Shown: in pieces, positions 16,829-25,084 of the stretch
Numbering within the stretch: position 1 is the first letter of the stretch
Layout of the letters: each line of letters opens with the position of its first letter
Origin: CAMYMQ01 sp963730305
Lineage (GTDB): Bacteria > Pseudomonadota > Alphaproteobacteria > Bin65
Assembly (NCBI GenBank): GCA_963730305.1
Contig: CAVSRB010000006.1
Coordinates: forward strand, 254,633 to 318,632
DNA: 64,000 bases
Direction of reading: 5' to 3'
Notes under the pieces: generated by a model
Database searches by the model: none
Told to the model about the DNA's origin: nothing
What the model saw: only the letters and a program-made list of their open reading frames with translations
Made by a program: the position numbers and the translations under genes

Positions 16829-18428
16829 ATGACCCTAACCGCCGTCTCGGACGCGCCCGCGACACGGGAGGCGCCGTCGCCGACCGCCGCCCTGCTGCGC
16901 GGCTGGATCCGCGACGATGCGGCGACGCGTGGTGATGCACCCTATATCGTCAGCGTCGACCAGGACCGGTCGCTGAGCTACCGCGCCCTGGATGGGCTGG
17001 TCGGTCGGTTGGGGCGGTTGCTCGCCGACGCAGGGGTCGGGCGCAACGACCGCGTCGTCCTGCTGGCCAACAACTCGATCGAACACCTTGTCACCTACGT
17101 CGGGGTCATGGCCTGCGGCGCGACCATCTGCACCGTCCACGTCGAGACCAACCAGTCGCACCTGGCGCCGATCCTCGCCGCGATCGCGCCCAAAGTGGTC
17201 GTCTACGAGGAAGCGCTCGGCCTGGACCTGCCGGTGTCGGCGGCGCCCGACGCCCTGTGGCTGGCCCTGGGCGCCGTCGGCGACAACGGCGACAGCCTGT
17301 TCGGCCGCCTGAACCGCCCGGCCGAGCCGGCGCCGCCCGCACCGTCCGAGCCGGACGACGTGGCCGCGATCTTCTTCACCTCGGGCACCACGGCGACGCC
17401 CAAGGGCGTGGTGCTGACCTTCAGCGACCTGATGCGCAACGTCGCGCCGACGGCGGCGGCCTTCGGGATGACCGCCTCCGACCGGATCCTCGACTTCCGG
17501 CCGTTCAACTGGGCCTCGGCCCAGATCCTGAGCGCCCTGGCGCCGCTGTCGGTGGGCGCGACCCTGATCCTTGCGCGCAAGTTCTCGCGCTCGCGCTTCT
17601 TCGGCTGGATCCGCGACTTTCAGCGCAACCATGGCCGCGGGCAACCCGACCACGATCAACATGCTGCTCAACGGCGACGACGCAGTGACCGGGCGTGACC
17701 TGCCGTCGCTGCGCTTCCTCACGTCGAGCTCGGCGCCGTTGACCCTGCAGGAGTGGCGGCGCTTCGAGGAGCGGTTCGAGATCCCGATCGCCCAGGGCTA
17801 CGGCACCAGCGAGACCGGCTGGATCGCCGGCAGCAACGAAACCGCGCGGCGACCCGGATCGGTCGGCCGGCCGCTGCCCTATCACCGGCTCCAGGTCGTC
17901 GCCGAGGACGGCGCGCCGCTGCCCGCGGGCGAGGTCGGCTTCGTCGAGCTCGGCGCCGAGCCGGACATGGCCTTCCGCCAGCTCGGCGCCGACGGCCGGA
18001 TCGAGACCTACGCCACCGGCCGGACCCGTACCGGCGACCTCGGCTATCTCGACGCCGACGGCTTCCTGTTCCTGACCGGCCGTCAGAAGGACCTGATCAT
18101 CCGAGGCGGGGTCAACATCGCGCCGCTCGAGATCGACGGCGTGCTGCTCGACCAGCCCGAGGTCGCCGAGGCGGCGACCGTCGGCGTGCCCGACCCGGTC
18201 TACGGCGAGGAAGTCGTCTGCTTCGTCGTGCTCAAGCCCGATGCGACGCTCACCGAAGCGGCGCTGCTCGACCGCTGCGCCGACCGCCTGCCGCCGCCCA
18301 AGCGGCCCAAGCAGGTGATCTTCCGCGACGCCCTGCCCAAGACCGGGCGCGGCAAGATGGACCGCCGGGCGCTGATCGACGCCTGGGTCGCCGACCATCC
18401 CGCCGACCACCCGGCTGGCGACGCTTAG
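16829..18428 (+). CDS. AMP-forming acyl-CoA synthetase, interrupted by a one-base insertion
   Basis: The two parts join into one 532-residue class I adenylate-forming enzyme. Frame 1 holds the N-domain with IFFTSGTTATPKGVVLTFSD; frame 2, from about 17630, continues AAGNPTTINMLLNGDDAV, IAQGYGTSETGWIAG, TRTGDLGYLDADGFLFLTGR and the lysine segment PKTGRGKMDRRALIDAW. Removing one A of the pair at 17627-17628 (or one C at 17629-17630) restores the frame. The gene follows a marR gene with its operator. The last bases overlap the convergent hydrolase stop. The substrate is probably an aromatic or branched acid, but this is inferred. Confidence 0.85.
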
Positions 18429-19306
18429 CCGATCCCCATCATCCGCAGGACGGCGCGCGTGATCGGGTGGTCCGGCTCGCGCATCGGCAGCAGGATCGAC
18501 CAGTGGTGCACGTTGGGCACCTCGATCTCGGCCACGGTGCAGCCGGCGGCCCGGGCGACGTCGGCATAGAGCTGCGACTGCCGCCGCCATTCCTCGGATT
18601 CGTCGCCGCCCGCGGCGACGATCATCGGCACCGGCCGCCGCGGCGGGTGGCGCAGCGGGCTGAGCGGCTCGATGTCGGCGTCCGTCGCCCGGATCAGGTC
18701 GTTGACCGAGATGAAGCGGACCGGGTCCATGTCGTAGATGCCGCTGATCAGGCAGGCCCCGGCGATCGCGCCGCCGACCGCGGGCGCCTCCGCCCAGTCG
18801 TGGGCCAGCGCCATCGCGGCCAGGTGCGCGCCCGCCGAGTGGCCGGCGAGGTAGAGCCGGTCGGGGTCGCCGCCGTAGCTGCGGGCGTTGGCGTGGATCC
18901 AGACGAGCGCGCGCCGGGTCTGCTCGACGATGCCGGCCACGGTGACGTCGGGGCAGAGGTCGTAGGTCGGCAGGAACACGCTCGCCCCGGCCTGGACGAA
19001 GGGCTCGGCGATGAAGCTGCCGTCGCGCGCGTGGCCGCCGCGCCAGTAGCCGCCGTGCAGGTAGATGAAGGTCGGCCCGCCCCCGGGGGCGGCGGGCCGG
19101 TCGGGCGCGAAGATGTCGACCACCTGCCGGTCGCTGTTGCCGTAGGCTACGCCGAGGACGCCGTCGAGCCGGGTGCGCGCCTGCTCCGACAGGCGCTTGC
19201 GCTCGGCCTGGATCGCCTCGGAATCGGTGACGTTGGCGCGCGGGTTGAACTGGCGCTCGAACGCCTCGGGCGTGTAGGCGTGGCCGCGGTAGTCGATCAT
19301 CACCAT
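18425..19306 (-). CDS. Alpha/beta hydrolase (HGGxW-type esterase/amidase)
   Basis: A 293-residue alpha/beta hydrolase with the oxyanion motif FIYLHGGYWRGG, the nucleophile elbow LAGHSAGAHLA and a late histidine in NVHHWSIL. The HGGxW plus GHSAG combination is that of carboxylesterase or kynurenine-formamidase-like enzymes, so an aryl ester or N-formyl/acyl amide is a plausible substrate. It is the third gene of the FAH-GNAT-hydrolase operon, 12 bp after GNAT. Its stop overlaps that of the convergent synthetase. A second ATG two codons in (19300) is also possible. Confidence 0.87.
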   Translation of the reverse strand: MVMIDYRGHAYTPEAFERQFNPRANVTDSEAIQAERKRLSEQARTRLDGVLGVAYGNSDRQVVDIFAPDRPAAPGGGPTFIYLHGGYWRGGHARDGSFIAEPFVQAGASVFLPTYDLCPDVTVAGIVEQTRRALVWIHANARSYGGDPDRLYLAGHSAGAHLAAMALAHDWAEAPAVGGAIAGACLISGIYDMDPVRFISVNDLIRATDADIEPLSPLRHPPRRPVPMIVAAGGDESEEWRRQSQLYADVARAAGCTVAEIEVPNVHHWSILLPMREPDHPITRAVLRMMGIG

Positions 19307-19318
19307 GCGTGCGATCCC

Positions 19319-20267
19319 CTAGCGCCAGTCGTCGATCACGAAGACGTCGGGCGTGTTGTAGCCGTCGGTGGCGGGCCGCATCATGGCGACGCCGTTCATG
19401 TCGGTGCGGAAGCCGGCGGCCTGCATCGCCTCGTAGGCGCCGGTCCGGCCGGTGTTGGTGCCGGCGATGATACGCTCGGCGCCGCGCGACGACGCCAGCC
19501 CCTCGCAGGCCGCGAGCAGCCGGGCGAACCGGTCGTCGGCGCCGCGGCCGCGCTAAGGAGATGGTGACCGCCGCGAACTTGACCAGGGTCTGGCCCTCGC
19601 TCGCCTCCGACATCGGGCCGTGGTGGCAGATGGCGACGCCGGCCGGCGCGTCGTCCTCGGTCACGATCACCGTGTCGCCGAAGCCGCCGCGGGCGACCTC
19701 GCGGATCTCCGCTCCCACGTCGAGGCCGGGGAAGACCGTCCCGGTCACCGCCGCAGCGTCCGCGACCGCCCGGTCGACGTCGTCACCGGGGCCGGAAACC
19801 ACCCGCAGCCCCTCGGGCGGCAGGTGGGCGACCACGGCCTTGGACATGATGGCGGTGATCCGCTGCATGCGGAAGCCGTAGCTCTCGTAGAGCCGGATGT
19901 GGGTCGCGCTCTGCGGGAAGGTGAACAGGCCGGCGAAGGCGAAGCCGCCCCGGTCGATCGCGCCGACCAGCGCGTCCATCATCCGGCGGGCGATGCCGCG
20001 GCTCCAGTGCTCGGGCGCGACGGTCAATGGGCCCAGGATGCAGACGCTGCCCCAGTTCATCAGCAGGCCGGAGGCGGCGATCCGGCCGTCGACGGTGCCG
20101 ACGAAGCCGCCCTCGGGCCAGGTCCGCCAGCGCAGGCCGATGGCGTCGGCGCCGAGGCGGAAGGCCTGCGGGTCGGGCAGCCCCAGGAAGGTGCCGAAGG
20201 CGGCGCGGTGGACCCGCCGGACGGTGTCGAGGTCGGCTTCGTCGAGGGGGCGGACGTCGACCCTCAT
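19319..20267 (-). CDS. GNAT family N-acetyltransferase, two-domain, with one-base insertion
   Basis: The N-terminal part begins MRVDVRPLDEADLDTVRRVH and has the acetyl-CoA loop segment APEHWSRGIARRMMDAL. After about 19557 the protein goes on in another frame as DRFARLLAACEGLASSRGAE, AGTNTGRTGAYEAMQAAGFR and ends VFVIDDWR. Removing one base near 19554 gives 315 residues with a second GNAT-like C-terminal half. The ATG overlaps the FAH stop codon (ATGA), so the two are coupled. The acetyl acceptor is unknown; linkage to the hydrolase and FAH genes suggests a catabolic intermediate or small molecule. Confidence 0.8.
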
Positions 20268-21136
20268 CCGGCGTAGCCGTCTCCCGCCGAGACCTTCACC
20301 TGCATGGCGCCGATGTCCTGGATGTCGCAGGTCATCACGTCGCCGGGGACGACCGGGCCGACGCCCTCGCAGGTGCCGGTCATGATGATGTCGCCCGGAT
20401 GCAGGGTGTAGAAGCTCGACGCCCAGGCGATTTGCCGCTTGGTGTCGAGGATCATGTTCTTGGTGTTCGACGCCTGGCGCATCTCGCCGTTGACCTCGAG
20501 CGAGAAGTCGAGGTTGTCCGGGTCGGTGATCTCGTCGGCGGTGACCAGCCAGGGGCCGAGCACGGCATAGCTGTCGACCGACTTGCGCAGGCTGCGGTCC
20601 TCGGGGCCGCGCACGCTCATGTCGAGCGCGATGGCGTAGCCGGCGACATAGTCCAGCGCCGCGGCCTCCTCGATGTTGGAGGCGGTGCGGCCGATGACGA
20701 CGCCGAGCTCCATCTCGTGGTCGGTGCGGCGGTCGGCGAAGCGCAGCTTGACGCCCTCGCCGGCGCCGACCAGCGCGCTGTTCGCCTTGAGGAACAGGCC
20801 CTGTTCCTCGACCTTGCCCTGGAAGCGGGCGGTGATGATCTCGGGGTCGGCCTCGGCCTCCGCGACGTGCTTCATGTAGTTGGCCGGCGTGCCGATGATC
20901 TTCGAGGGGCGGGCGACCGGGCTGAGGAAATGCGCCTCGCCGACCGGCTTGGCCGGGGCGTCCTTGGCCGCGGTCTCGATGTGCCGCCACATCGTCTCGA
21001 GGCTGGCGATCAGCGGGTCGCCGAACGGTCCGGGATAGGGCTGCGGCGGCAGGTGGGCGAGCGCGGCGGAGGCGTCGTAGACCATGCCGTCATGGACCAT
21101 GCCGAGCTTGTTGTCGTCGAACCAGCAGATCTTCAT
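20264..21136 (-). CDS. Fumarylacetoacetate hydrolase (FAH) family protein
   Basis: A 290-residue FAH-fold protein: KIIGTPANYMKHVAEAE, the metal-binding DHEMELGVVIGRTAS, GYAIALDMSVRGPEDRS and the end GDIIMTGTCEGVGPVVPGD. The family hydrolyses or decarboxylates beta-diketo or 2-oxo acids produced by ring cleavage, including fumarylpyruvate and homologues of HpcE/HpaG. The start MKICWFDDNK is taken because GGGAGACC precedes it and the upstream extension is Arg/Pro-rich non-coding-like sequence. It leads the operon with GNAT and hydrolase genes and suggests a ring-cleavage product is handled here. Confidence 0.9.
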   Translation of the reverse strand: MKICWFDDNKLGMVHDGMVYDASAALAHLPPQPYPGPFGDPLIASLETMWRHIETAAKDAPAKPVGEAHFLSPVARPSKIIGTPANYMKHVAEAEADPEIITARFQGKVEEQGLFLKANSALVGAGEGVKLRFADRRTDHEMELGVVIGRTASNIEEAAALDYVAGYAIALDMSVRGPEDRSLRKSVDSYAVLGPWLVTADEITDPDNLDFSLEVNGEMRQASNTKNMILDTKRQIAWASSFYTLHPGDIIMTGTCEGVGPVVPGDVMTCDIQDIGAMQVKVSAGDGYAG

Positions 21137-21558
21137 GGGGTCTCCCTCGAACGGATGTGTCGCGGCTTCATAGCACGGAAACGGCGCGGACGGGCCAGGC
21201 CGGAACCGCCGCCGCGTGACGGGTGTGTGTCGGACGCAGACGCGGGGATTGGACAAGTTCCGCCACGGTTATCATCGGTTATCAAAGGTTATCTTTTCCG
21301 TCGGGGCGCGGCCATTTGCGCAGTCGCTTTCGAGGTTCCCCCATCCGTCATCCCGACCGGGGCCCGGCGCGCAGCGGCGGGTGGCGCGGAGGGATCTTGT
21401 CAAGGCAGGCCGTGATCGCGGCGTTTGCGGCAAGATCCCTCGACTTCGCTCGGGATGACGGTATGGCCGGCTCGAAGCTCTACGCTAGAAATAGGCGATA
21501 TAGGAATTAAAACAAGTCGCTTCGAGAGAGAACCGGAGGACCGATCTGTAGGCTGGGC
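21137..21558. other. Intergenic stretch, no gene seen
   Basis: The 422 bases between the divergently placed FAH and MetE-like genes contain no credible reading frame. They hold the inverted repeat at 21345-21461 and an AT-richer patch around 21490-21520. Confidence 0.6.
21345..21461. repeat. Nested intergenic inverted repeat
   Basis: The outer arms CCGTCATCCCGA (21345-21356) and TCGGGATGACGG (21450-21461) and the inner arms GAGGGATCTTG (21389-21399) and CAAGATCCCTC (21431-21441) are perfect complements. The GTCATCCCGA wording is that of widespread proteobacterial intergenic palindromes. It differs in sequence from the element at 919. Confidence 0.7.
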
Positions 21559-22669
21559 CTACGCGCCGCCCCACACGTCCTCCGCCACCTTCACGAGCGT
21601 GCCCAGCTTCGCCTTCTCCGCCGTCTCGTCGACCGGGTTGCCGGCGACGGTGGAGGCGAAGCCGCATTGCGGGCTGATCGCCAGGCGGTCGCGGTCGATG
21701 TATTTCGATGCCTCGGCGATGCGGGCCTCGAGATAGTCGGCCTGCTCGACCGCGGGCACCTTGGACGAGACCAGGCCGAGCACCACCACCTTGTCGTCGG
21801 GGACGTGGGCCAGCGGCTCGAAGCCACCGGCGCGCTCGGTATCGTATTCGAGCATGAAGGCGTCGACGTCGACGTGGCGGAACACCTTCTCGGCCATGGC
21901 GTCGTAGCCGCCCTCGGTCAGCCACTTGCCCTTGAAGTTGCCGCGGCAGACGTGCATGCCGGCGGTGACGTCGCCGCGGTCGCGGACGGCGTCGTTCATC
22001 GCCTGGATATAGAGGTCGACCAGCCGGTCGGGGTCGTCGCCGAGCTCGCGCACCTTGGCCTGGATCGCCGGGTCGGCGAGCATGATCAGCGGCACCTCGT
22101 CGAACTGGACGTAGCGGCAGCCGAGCGCGGCGAGGTCGGCGATCTCCTGGCGGAAGATCGCGCACAGGTCGTCGAAATAGTCGGTCGTCGGTAGGGTAGC
22201 CCGAGCCGGCGATGGTGTCGTCGAGCCGCCAGAAGTGCAGCGTCGACGGCGACGGCATGGTGATCTTGGGCTCGGCCTTGGTGACCGACTTCAGGAAGGT
22301 GAACTCCTCGGTCGAGATCGGCTTGGTCTTGCGGAGATGGCCGGTGCAGGTCGCGGCGATGAACTCCTGCTCCTCGCCCTCGGCGTCGTGGAAGGTGAAC
22401 AGCGCCGGGGCGACGTCGAGCCCGTCGATGGCGTCGACCCAGTGGCCCCAGTAGGAAGCACGGCGGAACTCGCCGTCGGTGACCATCTTGAGGCCGAGCG
22501 ATTCCTGCAGCGCGACCACGTCCTTGATCGCCTGGTCCTGGATCGCGTGGAAGGCATCGTCGTCCATCGTGCCGGCGATGTTCGCCTTGTAGGCCTCGCG
22601 CAGGGCGGCGGGGCGCAACAGGCTGCCGATATGTTCGGCGCGGAAGGGGGGATCGTGGCGGGCCGGCAT
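21559..22669 (-). CDS. Cobalamin-independent methionine synthase core (MetE-like), with one-base insertion
   Basis: The gene encodes a 369-residue MetE-core protein once one G of the pair at 22183-22184 is removed. The N-part has PFRAEHIGSLLRPAALREAY and VTDGEFRRASYWGHW; the C-part has RYVQFDEVPLIMLADP, the zinc-site HxC in GMHVCRGNFKGKW and the late cysteine in AISPQCGFAS. An intact paralogue of 375 residues lies at 57943-59070 and aligns across the break. These short proteins lack the N-terminal domain of full MetE and may take methyl groups from folate or another donor. The ATG follows GGAGGAAAC. An imperfect palindrome lies upstream at 22728. Confidence 0.87.
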
Positions 22670-22727
22670 GTTTCCTCCGATGCTTGGCAGGCCCATCGCC
22701 GCTCCCGGTCGTGGGCCGCCGATGGGC

Positions 22728-22759
22728 ACTTGTCCATGGGTACCTGTCCATGGGCAAGT
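22728..22759. promoter_or_regulatory. Imperfect 32-bp palindrome upstream of the MetE-like gene
   Basis: The sequence reads ACTTGTCCATGGG at its left edge and CCATGGGCAAGT at its right edge, with two CCATGG boxes 14 bp apart. It lies 59 bp upstream of the MetE-like start and is followed by TCTATAGAATT, which resembles the palindrome at 47803. It may be a regulator site; no binding protein can be assigned. Confidence 0.35.
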
Positions 22760-22884
22760 ATCAATAGCTCTATAGAATTTCTCGGAGGCTGCCAAGCCCT
22801 TCTATTCCGGGGCGGCCCCGGCTATGGTCCGGGATCGGAATGTCGGGGATGGGGCCGCCGGCCAACGCGGCGGTGAGGGGAACG

Positions 22885-23586
22885 ATGAAAGTCATCAAAT
22901 TCGATCCGACCGAGGGCCAGTTCGAGAAGCGCAGCGACATCGACGCGGCCAAGCGGCGCCAGGAATGGGCCCGCTATTACGGCGTCAAGCGCATGCGCCA
23001 GATGATCATGCAGGTCCATATGCTGGCCAGCGTGGACGTCGAGAGCGTGCTGGAGATCGGGCCCTATTACGGCTTCACCACGGCGCTGCTCGACAATGCC
23101 GGCTTCGAGGTGACCACCGCCGACCTCAACGAGGAGCCGGCCTTCTGGACCCCGAACCGGCCGCATTTCCAGATGAACGTCGCCGAGCCCGACGTCGAGG
23201 CGATGAAGGGCTTCGACGCGATCCTGTGCTGCGCGACCCTGGAGCACGTCCAGTTCGAGCAGGCCGCCGCCGCGATGAGGGCGTTCCGCGAGGCCGACCC
23301 GAAATACGCGCTGGTCTCGGTGCCCTACCGGAGCTGGCAGATCTTCGGCGAGCTGTTCGCCAACGGCCACATGTTCCACCACAAGTTCTGGTGGCGGAAA
23401 TTCACCTCGCTCGAAACCTTCAAGGAGCACGAGGACCCGCTCGGCCACAAGTGGGAGGTCGGCTACAAGGGCTACCCGCTCAAGCGCGTCGAGAAGGCCT
23501 TCATCGAGGACGCCGGCTGGAAGCTGGTCAAGCGCGACTTCTCCTATCCGGCCTGCGTCGTGTTCTGGCTGCTCGAACGGGCCTGA
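22885..23586 (+). CDS. SAM-dependent methyltransferase (class I)
   Basis: A 233-residue Rossmann methyltransferase with motif I VLEIGPYYGFTTALLDNAG and the acidic motif II TTADLNEEP. CCATLEHVQ gives the typical post-II cue for the active-site strand. The start MKVIKFDPTEG at 22885 has GAGGGGAACG directly upstream. The substrate is not evident. It is the first of three genes (methyltransferase, cyclic-nucleotide domain, methyltransferase) on the plus strand, divergent from the MetE-like gene. Confidence 0.83.
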   Translation: MKVIKFDPTEGQFEKRSDIDAAKRRQEWARYYGVKRMRQMIMQVHMLASVDVESVLEIGPYYGFTTALLDNAGFEVTTADLNEEPAFWTPNRPHFQMNVAEPDVEAMKGFDAILCCATLEHVQFEQAAAAMRAFREADPKYALVSVPYRSWQIFGELFANGHMFHHKFWWRKFTSLETFKEHEDPLGHKWEVGYKGYPLKRVEKAFIEDAGWKLVKRDFSYPACVVFWLLERA

Positions 23587-23617
23587 GCGGCCCGGCAGGG
23601 GAGCCCAGGAGGATCAT

Positions 23618-24037
23618 ATGGACCCGATCGTCGAACCGGGACTGTTCCGCGGCCTGAGCGACGGCCAGCGCGAGACCCTGAAGCGCGCCGCCCGCACCCG
23701 GACCTTCGCCGACAAGGAGGTGCTGATCTCCAAGGGCGGCAAGGAGCGGGACATCCTGTGCCTGATCTCGGGCTCGGCGACGGTGCAGGCCGACGACGGC
23801 CGGCTGCTCTCCGTGCTCGGCCCGGGCGATTCGGTCGGCGAGATCGGCTTCCTCAGCGGCAAGAAGCGCACCGCCGACGTGGTCGCCCGCAGCGAGGGCG
23901 AGGCGCTGACCATCTCGGGCGACCTGCTCGACTGGATGGTCCGCGACGAGCCGGGCATCGCCGCGCGGCTGCTGCTAAACCTGTCCAAGGAGCTGGCGGC
24001 GCGGCTGGCGACGACGACGCAGATGGCGTTGTTGTAG
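23618..24037 (+). CDS. Cyclic-nucleotide-binding domain protein
   Basis: A 139-residue protein that is essentially one cNMP-binding beta-barrel: TFADKEVLISKGGKERDI, then VLGPGDSVGEIGFLSGKKRT with the phosphate-binding-cassette-like GEIGFLSG, and a C-terminal helix. There is no HTH or effector domain, so it is not a Crp/Fnr regulator but a stand-alone sensor or adaptor. The PBC arginine position reads as KKRT, so nucleotide binding is plausible but not certain. It lies between two methyltransferase genes. Confidence 0.8.
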   Translation: MDPIVEPGLFRGLSDGQRETLKRAARTRTFADKEVLISKGGKERDILCLISGSATVQADDGRLLSVLGPGDSVGEIGFLSGKKRTADVVARSEGEALTISGDLLDWMVRDEPGIAARLLLNLSKELAARLATTTQMALL

Positions 24038-24069
24038 ATAGCCGGCGCCGGTCGAGAGCGAGCAACAGG

Positions 24070-25074
24070 ATGGCCTATTCGAATTCCGCCCACGACCAGA
24101 GCGTGGATGCCGGCGGCCGCGCAACCGACGAGGGCGCCGTCCGCAAGATGTACGAACATGCGCCCTATCCCGACCTGGGCGCGGATCTAAAGGATGCCAA
24201 CCGCCAATTCGCGCCGGTCGCCGCGCGCTTCGGCGACCGGGCCGGCCGGCTCAGCTTCCTCGACGTCGGCTGCGGCACCGGCCATCTCCTGGTCGGCGCG
24301 GCCAAGGCCTTCCCGGGCTGGGCCTGCCACGGCATCGACCTGTCCGAGGCCTCGCTGGGCGTGGCCCGACAGCTCGCCGACCGCCACGGGGTGTCGGTCA
24401 CCCTGGCGCGGGGCAGCTACCTCGACCCACTGCCCTTCGAGACCAAGGTCTTCGACCTGATCTCGGCGCAGGGCACGATCCACCATAGCGCCGATCCGGT
24501 CGGGGCGCTCCGGCAATTGCGTACCGTGCTCACCGACGACGGCTTTCTGTCGATGCATCTCTATGGCTGGCGGCTCGACCGCCGGAAGTTCGAGATCAAG
24601 GAGATGCTGTCGATCTTCGAGCCGGACCTGTTCGACCACGGCGCGCGCTTCGAGCTCTACCGTCAGCTGATGCGGCACGAACGGCGCTGGACCTTGCGCC
24701 GCCTCGCCAGCGTTGCGCCGATCGACATCTATGTCGGGCTGAAGCGGGCCTTGCGCAACGCCCGGCGACGTCGCCGCGGGCAGAGCTGGTCGCCCCCCTG
24801 GACCGACGACTATCGCGAGATCAACGCGCCCTGGATCGACCATTTCTGCCATCCTTGCGAGCGGGCCTACGAGGTGCCCGAGGTCGAGGAATTGGTGACG
24901 CAGAGCGGCTTCGAAGTGGTCGAGATGCGCACCCAGGGCCGCCGGGACGATCGCTGGCTGCCGCCCGAATGGCGGGCGCGGTTCGAAACGCTCGACCCGT
25001 GGCAGCGCTACCGGCTGATGGAGCTGCTGTCGCCTTCGGCGCAGTCGTTCAACATGGTGCTGAAGAAGGCGTGA
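24070..25074 (+). CDS. SAM-dependent methyltransferase with long C-terminal region
   Basis: A 334-residue protein. FLDVGCGTGHLLVGAAKAFP is motif I, HGIDLSEASLGVARQ motif II and ISAQGTIHHSADPVGALRQL the region leading to the acceptor strand, as in UbiE/COQ5-like methyltransferases. The opening YEHAPYPDLG segment and the C-terminal 130 residues with NAPWIDHFCHPCERAYEVPE are typical of a class of methyltransferases with substrate-binding tails. The substrate is unknown. It converges on the ligase gene to the right, with ten bases between stops. Confidence 0.82.
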   Translation: MAYSNSAHDQSVDAGGRATDEGAVRKMYEHAPYPDLGADLKDANRQFAPVAARFGDRAGRLSFLDVGCGTGHLLVGAAKAFPGWACHGIDLSEASLGVARQLADRHGVSVTLARGSYLDPLPFETKVFDLISAQGTIHHSADPVGALRQLRTVLTDDGFLSMHLYGWRLDRRKFEIKEMLSIFEPDLFDHGARFELYRQLMRHERRWTLRRLASVAPIDIYVGLKRALRNARRRRRGQSWSPPWTDDYREINAPWIDHFCHPCERAYEVPEVEELVTQSGFEVVEMRTQGRRDDRWLPPEWRARFETLDPWQRYRLMELLSPSAQSFNMVLKKA

Positions 25075-25084
25075 GCGCCGCGGG

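Noticed and set aside
17505..20990. A 1161-codon minus-strand frame
   Set aside because: It stitches together shadows of FAH, the N-terminal part of the GNAT gene and shadows of the hydrolase and synthetase; only the GNAT part (20267 downward to about 19557) is real.
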